From Candidatus Omnitrophota bacterium (GTDB lineage: Bacteria; Omnitrophota; Gorgyraeia; Zapsychrales; Fredricksoniimonadaceae), in the NCBI GenBank assembly GCA_015232565.1, contig JADFZK010000031.1, forward strand, positions 1 to 37,403: DNA of 37,403 nt, given 5' to 3'. The stretch's first letter is position 1; every line of letters begins with the position of its first letter. Shown piece after piece: positions 23,886-32,777 of this stretch. The notes beneath the pieces are model-generated. The model made no database searches and was not told the origin of the DNA. It saw nothing but the letters and a program-made list of their open reading frames with translations. The translations under genes and the position numbers were made by a program.

Positions 23886-26800
23886 ATGCAAAATTTGCAA
23901 GAGTCGTTTTTGTTCCGTTGCGTTGCGGGGTGGATGGTGATCTGTTTTCTGGTTTCCGGAGTCTTGCCCTCGGGCGCTTATGCCCAGGCGCTTAATTTGC
24001 CGGCTCCCGGGGTGATGGTGTCGGCCAGTCCGGCTTTTGTTCCGGTGATCATTAAGGGTTTGCAGGTGCATCCGGATAATCCTCTGCTTTTTGACTTTAT
24101 GATCGATACCGGCAAGTCCGGGATCAAGATCGACAGCGCGCAGTTCAAGGCCGAGTCGCAAAAGCTGGTGAAATATTTTCTGGCATCGTTGACTGTTAAG
24201 GAAGACGACCAGTGGGTGAACCTTTCGCCTTACGAGCGCGACCGGATGATCCCCGCCGAGCTGGGCGGTACCGAGTTGGGCCGGGATATGCTGGCGCAGG
24301 ACTATATTCTTAAACAATTGACGGCGTCTTTGATCTATCCGGAAAAAGCGCTGGGAAAAACATTCTGGGACCGGGTGTATGCGCAGGTGCGCGAGAAGTT
24401 CGGTGATGTGGAAGTGCCGGTGGATACTTTTAACAAGGTATGGATCGTAGCCGATCAGGCGAAAGTGCTGGAGCGCAATAACGCGGCTTATATCATCGGA
24501 GCGCATCTAAAAGTAATGCTGGAAACCGATTATTTGGCGACGTCAATGAACGCAATGACCAATGTCCCAATGCCTACCGGGGGACATGATGCCCCGCCAG
24601 CGGATCTCAACGAGCGGGGCTTCGTGTCCCCCAGCCGTCTGCCAACCCCCCAACCAAAGAATGTGAAAGCAACCCAGGTCTCAACCCCAACGCCCACCCC
24701 TCAAGACGAAATCGCCAAAAACGTCTTACGCGAGATCGTGATCCCGATCCTGGAAAAAGAAGTGAACGAAGGCCAGAACTTTGCAATCTTGCGCCAGATG
24801 TTCTATTCCATGATCCTGGCGTCCTGGTACAAGGTGGCTCTGAAGGAGGCTTTATTGAACCAGGTTTATACCAATAAAGCCAAGACCGCGGGGGTGCTGG
24901 CGGATGATCCGGCGGTGAAAGAGAAGATCTACGAGCAGTATTTGCAAGCGTATAAGAAAGGCGTGTTCAACTATATAAAGGAAGAGACTGATGCCGTCAG
25001 CCAGGAGCTTATGCCGCGCAAGTATTTCTCCGGCGGTTTGCGTTTAGGCACCGGCCGAAATTTATCGCGGGTTACGGATGCTAATAATAGTCAGCGTACA
25101 GAAATGAAGATCGGCGATATGGCCGGCGTAACGGTGCAGATGGGTGCCAGCGATGCTTCCCAGGATAATGCAGGCAGTTCCGAGAGGCCGATCGATCCTG
25201 TTTTTGCGAAGAATTGGCTGGATCTGGAGCGGGAATTGAGGGAGGTAGATCATCTGTTGGCGGGTCTTTCCGAGAGAAATATAAGAAAGGCTGTAAATGG
25301 CAAGATCTGGTTATTTGATTTGCCTGGGAAGGTAGATGCGCCTCCAGAGGTATTAAGGCAGTTGGCAAGATATTTTCATTTGCAGGTTTGTGAAGAGTCT
25401 AATCGGGAAGATATTATATTCGGATTGGAATTAGGCTCGGGTAGTAAGGAAGACTTTATTAAGGACAGGCTTAATGGTCTGCTTTTATGGTTATCGCATT
25501 ACCGCACTCATCAGATCCGCTCCCAGGTTGGCTCACTTGCGCTTCCTCTAAAGGGTGAGCATTGGTCAGAAGAAGTTAAGGCTGGCTTCCTTAAGAAATA
25601 TGCTCAGTTGGTTCAAAATTCGCGAGCAGTGATTGTGGATGATCAGGAAATAAAATACAGATCAACAAACGTCTTTGGAGATAATCAACTCTCTACGTTA
25701 AGTTTTACTCCCGATGGCATTGTAATAACGTTTAAATCAGGAATTGACGAAGGGGGCCGTTCCCGACGCCTGGATTATAAGTACACTTTTACCCGTGAAG
25801 GGGTTTCGGTGAGGTCTAAGGGCGGTTATGTTGGAGAAGAGAAAAGTGCGACCATTTCTTACGCAGGAATAGACAGGTTATTCTTTGTTGGCGGCAGGAT
25901 CTTTGTGGAAGCGGACGGAGAATTGGGGTCTCGTTTTGGCCAGTGGGAATTGCCGTATATGGCGCCGTTCTTGGTGTTTAAACAAAGAAGACCGGGTAGT
26001 TTCTTTAATAAGATCGGGCGTGAGGATGCTTTTCGTCGGATGATAGCTGAGGTTGTTTCACAGCTTGAAGTTATTAGCAGGGCCGCTGATGTTCATGAAA
26101 TTAAAGAGTTGGGTTTCTATGGTGTCCGGGTAGAGCGTCCGGGTTTTAATATAAGCGTGCGGCTGGACTCTCCTAGACAGGAGTTGGTGTTAACACTAAA
26201 TCAATCCTCCGGGGCTGGTAGCTCTCAAACGGTCCGAGTGCCTCTTGTAGACGGGCCGGATGCTGAAAAATTGCAGGTTTTCATGAAAAAACAGGAAGGT
26301 CGTGGCGAAAAGAATAATTTTAAAAATTTACTTGGTGCGAAGATGATCATACAAGTTCCGGTTTTACCGGAGCAGAGGAACGATGCCGGGTTTAAGCGGT
26401 TTGTAGACGAGTTCAATGGCACTGCTGGCAAGGATTTTCAGCTCGAAGTAATCGACGCCGCGGGAACAACGACAGTGACCAGAGCCGGGCTGTCCGAGGC
26501 TATCCAGAAAGATTTCGAGAGAGTCGGCTTGGATCTGAGCAATGATGTTGAGCTGGTTGAGATATTGTTTGTTGATGATCTTATCAACGAGGATAAGGTT
26601 GTCTTTAAAGCCGGGGATGAGCAGTTTCCGAGGACAGTTGAGGCCTTAATGGCCTGGATCCAGGCTCGGGAATTTAATGGCTTTACGGATGTGTTGATGG
26701 TTAATATTGAATTCTCCAAAAGCGGCAGGGCTAAGGCGGTTGCGGCTCAGGAGAAACAGTCTGGTAACTTTGCATACTTTGTCGACCCCGCGGGAACAGT

Positions 26801-27338
26801 GACCAGAGCCGGGCTCGATGACGCTATTAGGGCAGACATTGCTAAAGCTGGACTGGTTTTGTGGGAGGATATTGATTTGATTGAACTTCGGTTTGCTAAT
26901 GATCCGCATGATCAAAATACAGCCGATGTTGAACCGGGAAAGGACGGGATTGAAGCAACATTCGCGGGCTTAATGGAGCTTATTGTTAATTCTGAAGATG
27001 AGAGAAATAAAAAAGTGCGAAGAGTTCGGTTTAAGCTTTCTAGATCTGGTCGCGCTAAAGCAAAGAAGGCCGGGATAGAAAATAGTGAGTGGTTGACTTA
27101 CAACGTCGATGCCGGGATGCAAAGCAGTGTTGCCGCTCGGCAGGACCTTGGTGGTATCGACTTGAATGCCCGAAAAATGGGGTTGGATGTGGCGCGTGAA
27201 GGGCGGGGCATTAATATGAAGTTCGATCCGGCCATGATAGCGCAATTTCAGAATGGCGATTTTGCCGGTGTTTCCGGGGTTATTCTGCGCATTGTGCCGA
27301 TCCAGGATCCGTTGTTGATAATGGGGTTGGTAAAATAG
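23886..27338 (+). CDS. giant modular exported protein, member 2 (beta-rich centre, duplicated block)
   Basis: 1150 residues. Signal peptide about 1-35 (WMVICFLVSGVLPSGAYA), then LPAPGVMVSASPAFVPVIIK and subdomain A to about 218 (DQWVNLSPYERDRMI, LGRDMLAQDY). The linker (about 220-277) contains a peptide encoded by the palindromic insert (GHDAPPADLNERGFVSP). Subdomain B is about 278-386 (NVLREIVIPILEKEVNEG...PRKYFSGG). The centre is beta-rich with no recognised fold. Residues about 865-1070 hold two tandem copies of a 100-residue block (TVTRAGLSEAIQKDFERVGL / TVTRAGLDDAIRADIAKAGL, each ending FSKSGRAK / LSRSGRAK). The tail is GGIDLNARKMGL...MKFDPAMIAQF. AAAGG lies 8 bases before the ATG. The next giant gene starts 32 bases after the stop, so the two form an operon. 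Confidence 0.9.
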   Translation: MQNLQESFLFRCVAGWMVICFLVSGVLPSGAYAQALNLPAPGVMVSASPAFVPVIIKGLQVHPDNPLLFDFMIDTGKSGIKIDSAQFKAESQKLVKYFLASLTVKEDDQWVNLSPYERDRMIPAELGGTELGRDMLAQDYILKQLTASLIYPEKALGKTFWDRVYAQVREKFGDVEVPVDTFNKVWIVADQAKVLERNNAAYIIGAHLKVMLETDYLATSMNAMTNVPMPTGGHDAPPADLNERGFVSPSRLPTPQPKNVKATQVSTPTPTPQDEIAKNVLREIVIPILEKEVNEGQNFAILRQMFYSMILASWYKVALKEALLNQVYTNKAKTAGVLADDPAVKEKIYEQYLQAYKKGVFNYIKEETDAVSQELMPRKYFSGGLRLGTGRNLSRVTDANNSQRTEMKIGDMAGVTVQMGASDASQDNAGSSERPIDPVFAKNWLDLERELREVDHLLAGLSERNIRKAVNGKIWLFDLPGKVDAPPEVLRQLARYFHLQVCEESNREDIIFGLELGSGSKEDFIKDRLNGLLLWLSHYRTHQIRSQVGSLALPLKGEHWSEEVKAGFLKKYAQLVQNSRAVIVDDQEIKYRSTNVFGDNQLSTLSFTPDGIVITFKSGIDEGGRSRRLDYKYTFTREGVSVRSKGGYVGEEKSATISYAGIDRLFFVGGRIFVEADGELGSRFGQWELPYMAPFLVFKQRRPGSFFNKIGREDAFRRMIAEVVSQLEVISRAADVHEIKELGFYGVRVERPGFNISVRLDSPRQELVLTLNQSSGAGSSQTVRVPLVDGPDAEKLQVFMKKQEGRGEKNNFKNLLGAKMIIQVPVLPEQRNDAGFKRFVDEFNGTAGKDFQLEVIDAAGTTTVTRAGLSEAIQKDFERVGLDLSNDVELVEILFVDDLINEDKVVFKAGDEQFPRTVEALMAWIQAREFNGFTDVLMVNIEFSKSGRAKAVAAQEKQSGNFAYFVDPAGTVTRAGLDDAIRADIAKAGLVLWEDIDLIELRFANDPHDQNTADVEPGKDGIEATFAGLMELIVNSEDERNKKVRRVRFKLSRSGRAKAKKAGIENSEWLTYNVDAGMQSSVAARQDLGGIDLNARKMGLDVAREGRGINMKFDPAMIAQFQNGDFAGVSGVILRIVPIQDPLLIMGLVK
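24579..24632. repeat. in-frame palindromic element inside a coding sequence, copy 1
   Basis: The arm GGGGACATGATGCCCCGC (24580-24597) and the arm GCGGGGCTTCGTGTCCCC (24614-24631) are complementary at 16 of 18 positions, with a 16-base loop and one extra G-C pair outside. It encodes GGHDAPPADLNERGFVSP in the linker between N-terminal subdomains. A near-identical copy sits at 28053-28104 in the next gene. This resembles coding repeats such as the Rickettsia palindromic elements in principle. Confidence 0.7.
26475..27090 (+). repeat. tandem duplication encoding two ~100-residue blocks
   Basis: DNA around 26475-26760 and 26800-27090 encodes two related blocks, each running from TVTRAGL through (V/I)ELxE(I)LF/RF and ending with a SGRAK motif. 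The pieces GCGGGAACA and GTGACCAGAGCCGGGCT are shared at the DNA level at the block starts, so the duplication is internal to this gene and not very old. Confidence 0.55.
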
Positions 27339-27370
27339 TTGAGTGAAATAGAATTCATCAGGGGATTGTT

Positions 27371-30300
27371 ATGCTCAAACGTTTGGTTTCGATCGCCTTG
27401 TTATGCACTTTTACCTTTACCTCTCTGGGCCCAGGGACGGCTGGGGCCCAGGGTCTTTTTCTGCCCGCGCCGGGTACCATGCTTGGTGTAAGCCCGGCGT
27501 ATATGCCGGTCATGCTTAAGGGTCTCACCGTCCATGCCGGGAACCCTCTTTTGTTCGATCTTATTGTAGATACAGGAGATACAAGCCTGAAACCCGGCAC
27601 CGCAGACGATGCGGCAATAAAAAGCGAATCGGCCAGACTGGCCAAATACTTTCTGGCTTCCCTGGCTTTGCCGGAGCAAGATCAGTGGGTTAACCTTTCG
27701 CCATATGAACAACAACGCATCCTGTCGCCGGAATTCGGCCAGACCTTGCTGGGCCGCGACCTGCTGGCCCAGGATTATGTTCTTAAGCAGGTGACGTCTT
27801 CCCTTATTTACCCAGAGGGCGCGGCGGGTGCCGCTTTTTGGAAAAAAGTTTACGAACGCGCGGCCAAAGAATTTGGCACTTCCGATATTCCCATGGATGC
27901 GCTAAATAAAGTCTGGATCACCGCCGACAAAGCGGATGTGTACGTGGACCGCAAAACGTCCGGAAGCGCCACCGCGTACGTGGTAAGTGCGCATCTAAAA
28001 GTAATGCTGGAAACCGATTATTTGGCGACGTCGATAAACGCAATGCCAGCCAGGGGACATGATGCCCCGCCAGCGGATACTAATGAGCGGGGCTTCGTGT
28101 CCCCCCGCCGGTTGCCAACCCCCCAACCAACGAATGTGAAAGCAACCCAGGTCTCAACCCCAACGCCCAACCCCACAAAAGTTTCAAGCGACACAACCCC
28201 CACAAACGTCACAAACGACACCAACGCGGAAAACGAAATCGCCAAAAACGTCCTACGCGAGATCGTGATCCCGATTCTGGAAAAAGAAGTGAATGAAGGC
28301 CGGAATTTTGCCAGTTTACGCCAGATGTTCCATGCCATGGTCCTGGCCGCCTGGTACAAAAAGAATTTGCAGGATGCGCTTCTGAACCAGGTATATGCCG
28401 ACCGTAAAAAGACCGGCGGAGTGCAGGGCGCCTGGGTTAAGGATCGTTCAGTCGATGTTGACCCGCAGGCTATTTGGCAGCGGTACACCCAGGCGTTCAG
28501 GCAGGGCGTGTTCAATTACATTAAAGAAGAGACCGATGCGGTTACCGGCAACATGGTGCCGCGCAAGTATTTCTCGGGTGGTGTGAGCGACCTGGCGGGA
28601 GCGGTACGGGAAGTGGATAACTCCTCGTCGGATAACCCTGCCAAAGGCGCTTTGGCGCGGGTGGCAGTTCTCGCTTCCAACCCCGGGCAGAATGAGATCC
28701 CCGTCACTGCCGCTCCTGGGGAGCATTTGCTTACCGCGGCCCTTCCGGTTCCACGGAAGGTGGCTATTTTGGTGGTTGATGATAGCCCGGTTATTGTCGG
28801 TGGTATCTCGGAAGCATTGGAGAGAAAGTATCCGAATCTTACGGTTATCAAAGCCTATAGTGGGAATAGCGCTATAGCTCTTTTGCAAGATCCGCAATTC
28901 GATTTTCGGCTTATTTTAACTGATCGGCAAATGCCCGATGGTATTGGAGATGACATAATAAGGCATGTTCATGCCTCTGATCCGAATGGCAAAATAAGTG
29001 TTCTTATGCTGACCGGTGACTCCGATCGTTCTTTAAGAACAACAATTGACGCGATCCATCCCAGAGTTGGCATTCTTATGAAACCGTACAACATTCGGGA
29101 TTTATTGGGGCGTGTTGATGCTCTTAAACCGAATTTCGATCCTTCGGAGCAGGCCTTGTTCGAGATCGCTCCGGTGGCGGGGTCTTTGCAGTCAACTTTG
29201 GTAACGCGGTTCTCCAGTGTTTATGGCCTGTCCGAGATTGCGCAATCTGTGGCCAATTTCTTGACGGGAAGCGAGTCTTTTGTAGAGCAGTTGGCGGCGC
29301 CGGCCCGGAAAGCGGGCCAGTCCAAGGATGCCACTCTTTTGGCTACTGTGACGGCGGTGTGGTATCGTTATGTGTCGGTTGCGAATGGTTCCTGGACTGT
29401 GGAAAGTACGGATCCCGAGAGTTTTATTGTTGAGGCTGATTCCCTGGAACAGTTCGTGGCTGCGGGTCTGAAGAGTCTTAGCCAGATCGATAATCCGGTA
29501 GCCCGGAAAGAGGCGGCGTCTCAATTCGTGGCGGGATATTTGGAGAGAGCTTTTGGGTATACTGTCACTGATCGCGCAAATGATGGATATTTTATTAGTT
29601 GCCTGGCCATTCTGACCGCCGGATTGATAGAACCCTTTCTGGCCTTATACAAGCGTTACATGGAGGCTATTCGTAATCTGCCCCCGGAGGATAGACCGCT
29701 GGTGGATGCTCCGCAAATAAAAGATCAATTGTATGAGGATGCATTGCGTGCGGCACTGCCTGGTATGTTTCGGCAGTCAAAGGGGTGGGAACCAAGTGTG
29801 TTTACACAGGATCAGTTGGTGTCATTATGTGCGGTCGGCGATGATGAAGTGGCGGGGTTAATTGAGGATCTTCGGGGGCCGAATTCAAGCAATCAAAACG
29901 CGAATCGTGATATCTTGAAAGCATTGCAAGAGTTCCGGAGCCGGCTGGCTATGATATGGGCGGCCAGTAATGGTGAGTATGATCCTTTGAAGTTGGGTCA
30001 AGGTTTCTTAACGGGGTTGGATAAGGCAAAACGCAGTGAGTTCCTGGCGATTCTGGCGGCTGTGGCTACTATGCGGCATCATGAAGTGATCGTTCCTCCC
30101 AGAACTGATTTGGTCCGTTTTGCAACGCAGTTGATGGGTCAGCTGGAGCGAGTAGAGTGGACTACGCCGGAAATTGTGCTGAACGAAATGCGTGACTCAT
30201 TTGCTACAGCCAGGTCCCAAGTAGGCTGGAATGTAAAGGAGAGCTCCAGTGCCAGCCCGGAAGAGAGGCTGAAAGGTCTTATGGATACAGCCATATTAAG

Positions 30301-31303
30301 GATGCGGCATCTAAGGAATGATCTTGAAAATACAGCTCCAAAGGAAGCGAATCCCGTGAGCAAGGATCAAGCGGGAATAGTTGTAGTGGTTGATGATGAC
30401 CCGAGAGTTCTTGAGATGTTTAATATGCTTGGTTTTCTTATTTTCCCAGGGCAGGAAGTGGTTACTTTAATTTATGAAGAAGTGGAAGCTTATATTGCTC
30501 AAAATGGCCCGCGGATTGCAATTATTATTACTGATTTGATGAATCATAATGGCAGCAATAAGCAGATAGACGGCCGGGTAGTTGTTGAAATGGCTAACAA
30601 GGCGAAGATACCTTTTGTGGGCATGAGTGCTGACAATGTCGAAGGTGTCCGGGCTTTTGGTGAGAACTATATTTCAAAAAGTAATACTTTTGAGACCGCC
30701 AAATTCGCCAAGAGTAGAGCCCGGCCGATAAAGGATCCAGCGGGGATAATTGTAGTGGTTGATGATGAGGTGTTAGTGAGTGTATATTTTAGTAGGGTAG
30801 CGAGAAGTTCTGCTCAAGGGCATCAAGTAGTCACTCTAATTTATGAGCAAGTGGAGGCGTATATTGCCAAAAATGGCCCGCAGATCGCGGTGATTATTAC
30901 TGATTTGAGGAATGCTTATGGCAAGAATAAAATGATTGATGGCCGGGCAGTTGTTGCAATGGCTAATCAAGCGAAAATTCCCTATGTGGGAATGAGTAGT
31001 GATGAAGACGCAGGGAGAAAAGCTTTTGGTGCGCATTTTATTGATAAAGCAAATCTTTCGAATATTATTCCATATGCTTTGACTTTGGCCCGGCCGATAG
31101 CAGATAAAGCGCAAGATGGCGGTATCGATATCAATAGCCGTAACATGAAGCTGTCCACTCAGGGGGATATGGCAGAGTTTACTTTTGATCCTGCCCTGGC
31201 CGCGCAACTGCGAACGGGTAATTATAACGGCCTGACACCGGTGGTTTTAAGCGTAACGGCCCTGGCCGATGGCTCTTTGGGTATCCCGGTCCTGCGTAAG
31301 TAG
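27371..31303 (+). CDS. giant modular exported protein, member 3, with three receiver domains
   Basis: 1310 residues. Signal peptide about 1-27 (MLKRLVSIALLCTFTFTSLG, cleavage near AGA), subdomain A to about 218, linker with coding palindrome (228-245) and a T/N/P-rich tract, subdomain B about 293-402 (PRKYFSGG). REC1 (about 463-585) has VVDDSP, TDRQMPD, MLTGD and MKPY. A helical region runs about 590-995. REC2 (about 1001-1118) has VVDDDP, ITDLMN, GMSAD and ISKS; REC3 (about 1124-1245) has VVDDEV, ITDLRN, GMSSD and IDKA. All three keep the acidic pocket, phosphoacceptor Asp, Ser/Thr and Lys. REC2 and REC3 are a tandem duplication. Tail: GGIDINSRNM...FTFDPALAAQL. Receiver domains are normally cytoplasmic, so their presence behind a signal peptide is unexpected. 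CAGGGG precedes the ATG. Confidence 0.9.
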   Translation: MLKRLVSIALLCTFTFTSLGPGTAGAQGLFLPAPGTMLGVSPAYMPVMLKGLTVHAGNPLLFDLIVDTGDTSLKPGTADDAAIKSESARLAKYFLASLALPEQDQWVNLSPYEQQRILSPEFGQTLLGRDLLAQDYVLKQVTSSLIYPEGAAGAAFWKKVYERAAKEFGTSDIPMDALNKVWITADKADVYVDRKTSGSATAYVVSAHLKVMLETDYLATSINAMPARGHDAPPADTNERGFVSPRRLPTPQPTNVKATQVSTPTPNPTKVSSDTTPTNVTNDTNAENEIAKNVLREIVIPILEKEVNEGRNFASLRQMFHAMVLAAWYKKNLQDALLNQVYADRKKTGGVQGAWVKDRSVDVDPQAIWQRYTQAFRQGVFNYIKEETDAVTGNMVPRKYFSGGVSDLAGAVREVDNSSSDNPAKGALARVAVLASNPGQNEIPVTAAPGEHLLTAALPVPRKVAILVVDDSPVIVGGISEALERKYPNLTVIKAYSGNSAIALLQDPQFDFRLILTDRQMPDGIGDDIIRHVHASDPNGKISVLMLTGDSDRSLRTTIDAIHPRVGILMKPYNIRDLLGRVDALKPNFDPSEQALFEIAPVAGSLQSTLVTRFSSVYGLSEIAQSVANFLTGSESFVEQLAAPARKAGQSKDATLLATVTAVWYRYVSVANGSWTVESTDPESFIVEADSLEQFVAAGLKSLSQIDNPVARKEAASQFVAGYLERAFGYTVTDRANDGYFISCLAILTAGLIEPFLALYKRYMEAIRNLPPEDRPLVDAPQIKDQLYEDALRAALPGMFRQSKGWEPSVFTQDQLVSLCAVGDDEVAGLIEDLRGPNSSNQNANRDILKALQEFRSRLAMIWAASNGEYDPLKLGQGFLTGLDKAKRSEFLAILAAVATMRHHEVIVPPRTDLVRFATQLMGQLERVEWTTPEIVLNEMRDSFATARSQVGWNVKESSSASPEERLKGLMDTAILRMRHLRNDLENTAPKEANPVSKDQAGIVVVVDDDPRVLEMFNMLGFLIFPGQEVVTLIYEEVEAYIAQNGPRIAIIITDLMNHNGSNKQIDGRVVVEMANKAKIPFVGMSADNVEGVRAFGENYISKSNTFETAKFAKSRARPIKDPAGIIVVVDDEVLVSVYFSRVARSSAQGHQVVTLIYEQVEAYIAKNGPQIAVIITDLRNAYGKNKMIDGRAVVAMANQAKIPYVGMSSDEDAGRKAFGAHFIDKANLSNIIPYALTLARPIADKAQDGGIDINSRNMKLSTQGDMAEFTFDPALAAQLRTGNYNGLTPVVLSVTALADGSLGIPVLRK
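28053..28104. repeat. in-frame palindromic element inside a coding sequence, copy 2
   Basis: The arms GGGGACATGATGCCCCGC (28053-28070) and GCGGGGCTTCGTGTCCCC (28087-28104) are identical to those of copy 1; only the loop differs (CAGCGGATACTAATGA against CAGCGGATCTCAACGA). It encodes GHDAPPADTNERGFVSP at the same place in the protein. DNA on both sides is also nearly identical between the two genes. Confidence 0.7.
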
Positions 31304-31304
31304 C

Positions 31305-31390
31305 CGGCGCCGGCCGGCCTGACTGGCCCTGGCCCCTTTAGGGGGGCCGGCACTCAGCTGGACCAGGGCTCCGCCCTGAGTAGGTCCAGC
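31305..31390. repeat. GC-rich cluster of inverted repeats after the giant-gene operon
   Basis: The tract starts with GCCGGCGCCGGCCGGCC, continues with a hairpin GGCCCC (31331-31336)/GGGGCC (31343-31348), and ends with GCTGGACC (31357-31364)/GGTCCAGC (31383-31390), which encloses a smaller AGGG/CCCT stem. The T run nearest to the last stem is 16 bases away, so a classic terminator is not clear; a structured 3' end or a recombination-prone site is possible. Confidence 0.5.
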
Positions 31391-31394
31391 TTCG

Positions 31395-31411
31395 CAAACA
31401 AGCACCTTTTT
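31395..31411. repeat. left 17-bp target-site duplication of the insertion sequence
   Basis: CAAACAAGCACCTTTTT is repeated exactly at 32824-32840. The two copies bracket the transposase gene and both sets of terminal repeats, so the insertion is recent. Confidence 0.85.
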
Positions 31412-31499
31412 TGTAACACCAAGATGATAATGTCCTAATTGGCCAAAATGAAAATGTCCTAATCTGTTAACCTTACCCATAACGCAAAAAAGGAGGGTT

Positions 31500-32777
31500 A
31501 TGGGTTGCAGAGAGGACATGATCATGGTTAAGGCGGAAGAATTAAAGCGATATCAGGTTGTCGGGAAGATCTTTGACAAGAACATTAATCAACAGGAAGC
31601 TGCGTCGTTGTTGGGAATAACTGACCGGCAGGTCCGGCGGCTAGTGCGACGGGTAAGGTTCGAGGGTGAGCGTGGCGTTGTGCACCGTTCTCGTGGGCGT
31701 AAGGGCCGGCGGCGGATAGCCGAGGCAGTGCGTGTGCGGATCCTTGATCTTTACAAAGAGCGATATCAGGGGTTCGGCCCGACACTGGCAAGCGAGAAGC
31801 TATGGGAGCTTGATCATGTGCGCGTTAGCGATGAGACGCTGCGGCTATGGCTGATCACGGAAGGGTTATGGACGGCAGGCCGGCGTGGCAAGCTCAAAGA
31901 CCGAAGCTGGCGGGCGCGTAAGGATAAGTTTGGCGAGATGGTGCAGATGGACGGCAGTCATCACGCGTGGCTTGAAGACCGCGGGCCCAAGCTTGTTCTG
32001 ATGGGGTATATCGACGACGCGACAAGCACGTTTCATGGCAATTTCTTTGAATATGAAGGCACAAAGCCTGCGATGGGCGGGCTTAGATCGTATGCCGGCC
32101 AGTATGGCCTGCCTGGGCAGGTTTATCTGGATAAACATTCGACCTACAAGAACAACAACAAGCGTTGTGCGAACTGGACGTTTGAGGATAAAGAGTCTTT
32201 AACACAATTTGAACGAGCGTGCAGGCAATTGGGCATTGAGGTCATTCATGCCAATAGCCCGCAAGCCAAAGGACGTATCGAGCGGGTGTTCAGGACACTA
32301 CAGGACCGTTTGGTTAAGGAAATGCGGTTACGAGGCATCAAGACTCTTGAAGAGGCCAATCGGTTCCTTGAGGAGTATTTGCCCAAGTTTAATGCGAAGT
32401 TCGCGGTTGAAGCCCGGTTGGCGGGAGATTTTCATCGTCCGGTCGACAGGTCGATTAAGATCGATGAGATTCTGTCTGTTCAAGTTGAGCATGTGTTGCG
32501 TAATGACCGGACAGTCTTGCATGATCGCAAGCTTTATCAGGTTTTGAAGAAGACCAGGGCCCGGCGGGTGGTTGTTTTTGAGTATTTGGACGGACAAATG
32601 GCGGTCAAACATGATGGTTCGAGGCTGCCGTTCAAGGCTATTGAACAAAGACCTGTGCCAGTGCCGGCATTAAAGCCCCCGCATAAGTTCAAAAGACGTA
32701 ATTGGCAGTATAGACGCAAGAATAGTCCCTGGGGAGGGCGATTCCTGCCATTGAAAAAGGTAGCGATCGGGAATTAG
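31500..32777 (+). CDS. DDE transposase, integrase-core (IS1202/ISNCY type)
   Basis: 425 residues. The N-terminal helix-turn-helix (NQQEAASLLGITDRQVRRLVRR) recognises the ends. The rve integrase core has the first D in VQMDGSHHAWLEDRGPK, the second in VYLDKHSTYK, and the catalytic E in QAKGRIERVFRTLQDRLVKE. The C-terminal domain is basic (KFKRRNWQYRRKN). All catalytic residues are present, so the enzyme is probably functional. The ATG at 31500 lies very close to AGGAGGG (3-base gap); an in-frame ATG at 31524 with AGAGGA 7 bases ahead may be the true start. Its gene fills the element between the two pairs of terminal repeats. Confidence 0.92.
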   Translation: MGCREDMIMVKAEELKRYQVVGKIFDKNINQQEAASLLGITDRQVRRLVRRVRFEGERGVVHRSRGRKGRRRIAEAVRVRILDLYKERYQGFGPTLASEKLWELDHVRVSDETLRLWLITEGLWTAGRRGKLKDRSWRARKDKFGEMVQMDGSHHAWLEDRGPKLVLMGYIDDATSTFHGNFFEYEGTKPAMGGLRSYAGQYGLPGQVYLDKHSTYKNNNKRCANWTFEDKESLTQFERACRQLGIEVIHANSPQAKGRIERVFRTLQDRLVKEMRLRGIKTLEEANRFLEEYLPKFNAKFAVEARLAGDFHRPVDRSIKIDEILSVQVEHVLRNDRTVLHDRKLYQVLKKTRARRVVVFEYLDGQMAVKHDGSRLPFKAIEQRPVPVPALKPPHKFKRRNWQYRRKNSPWGGRFLPLKKVAIGN

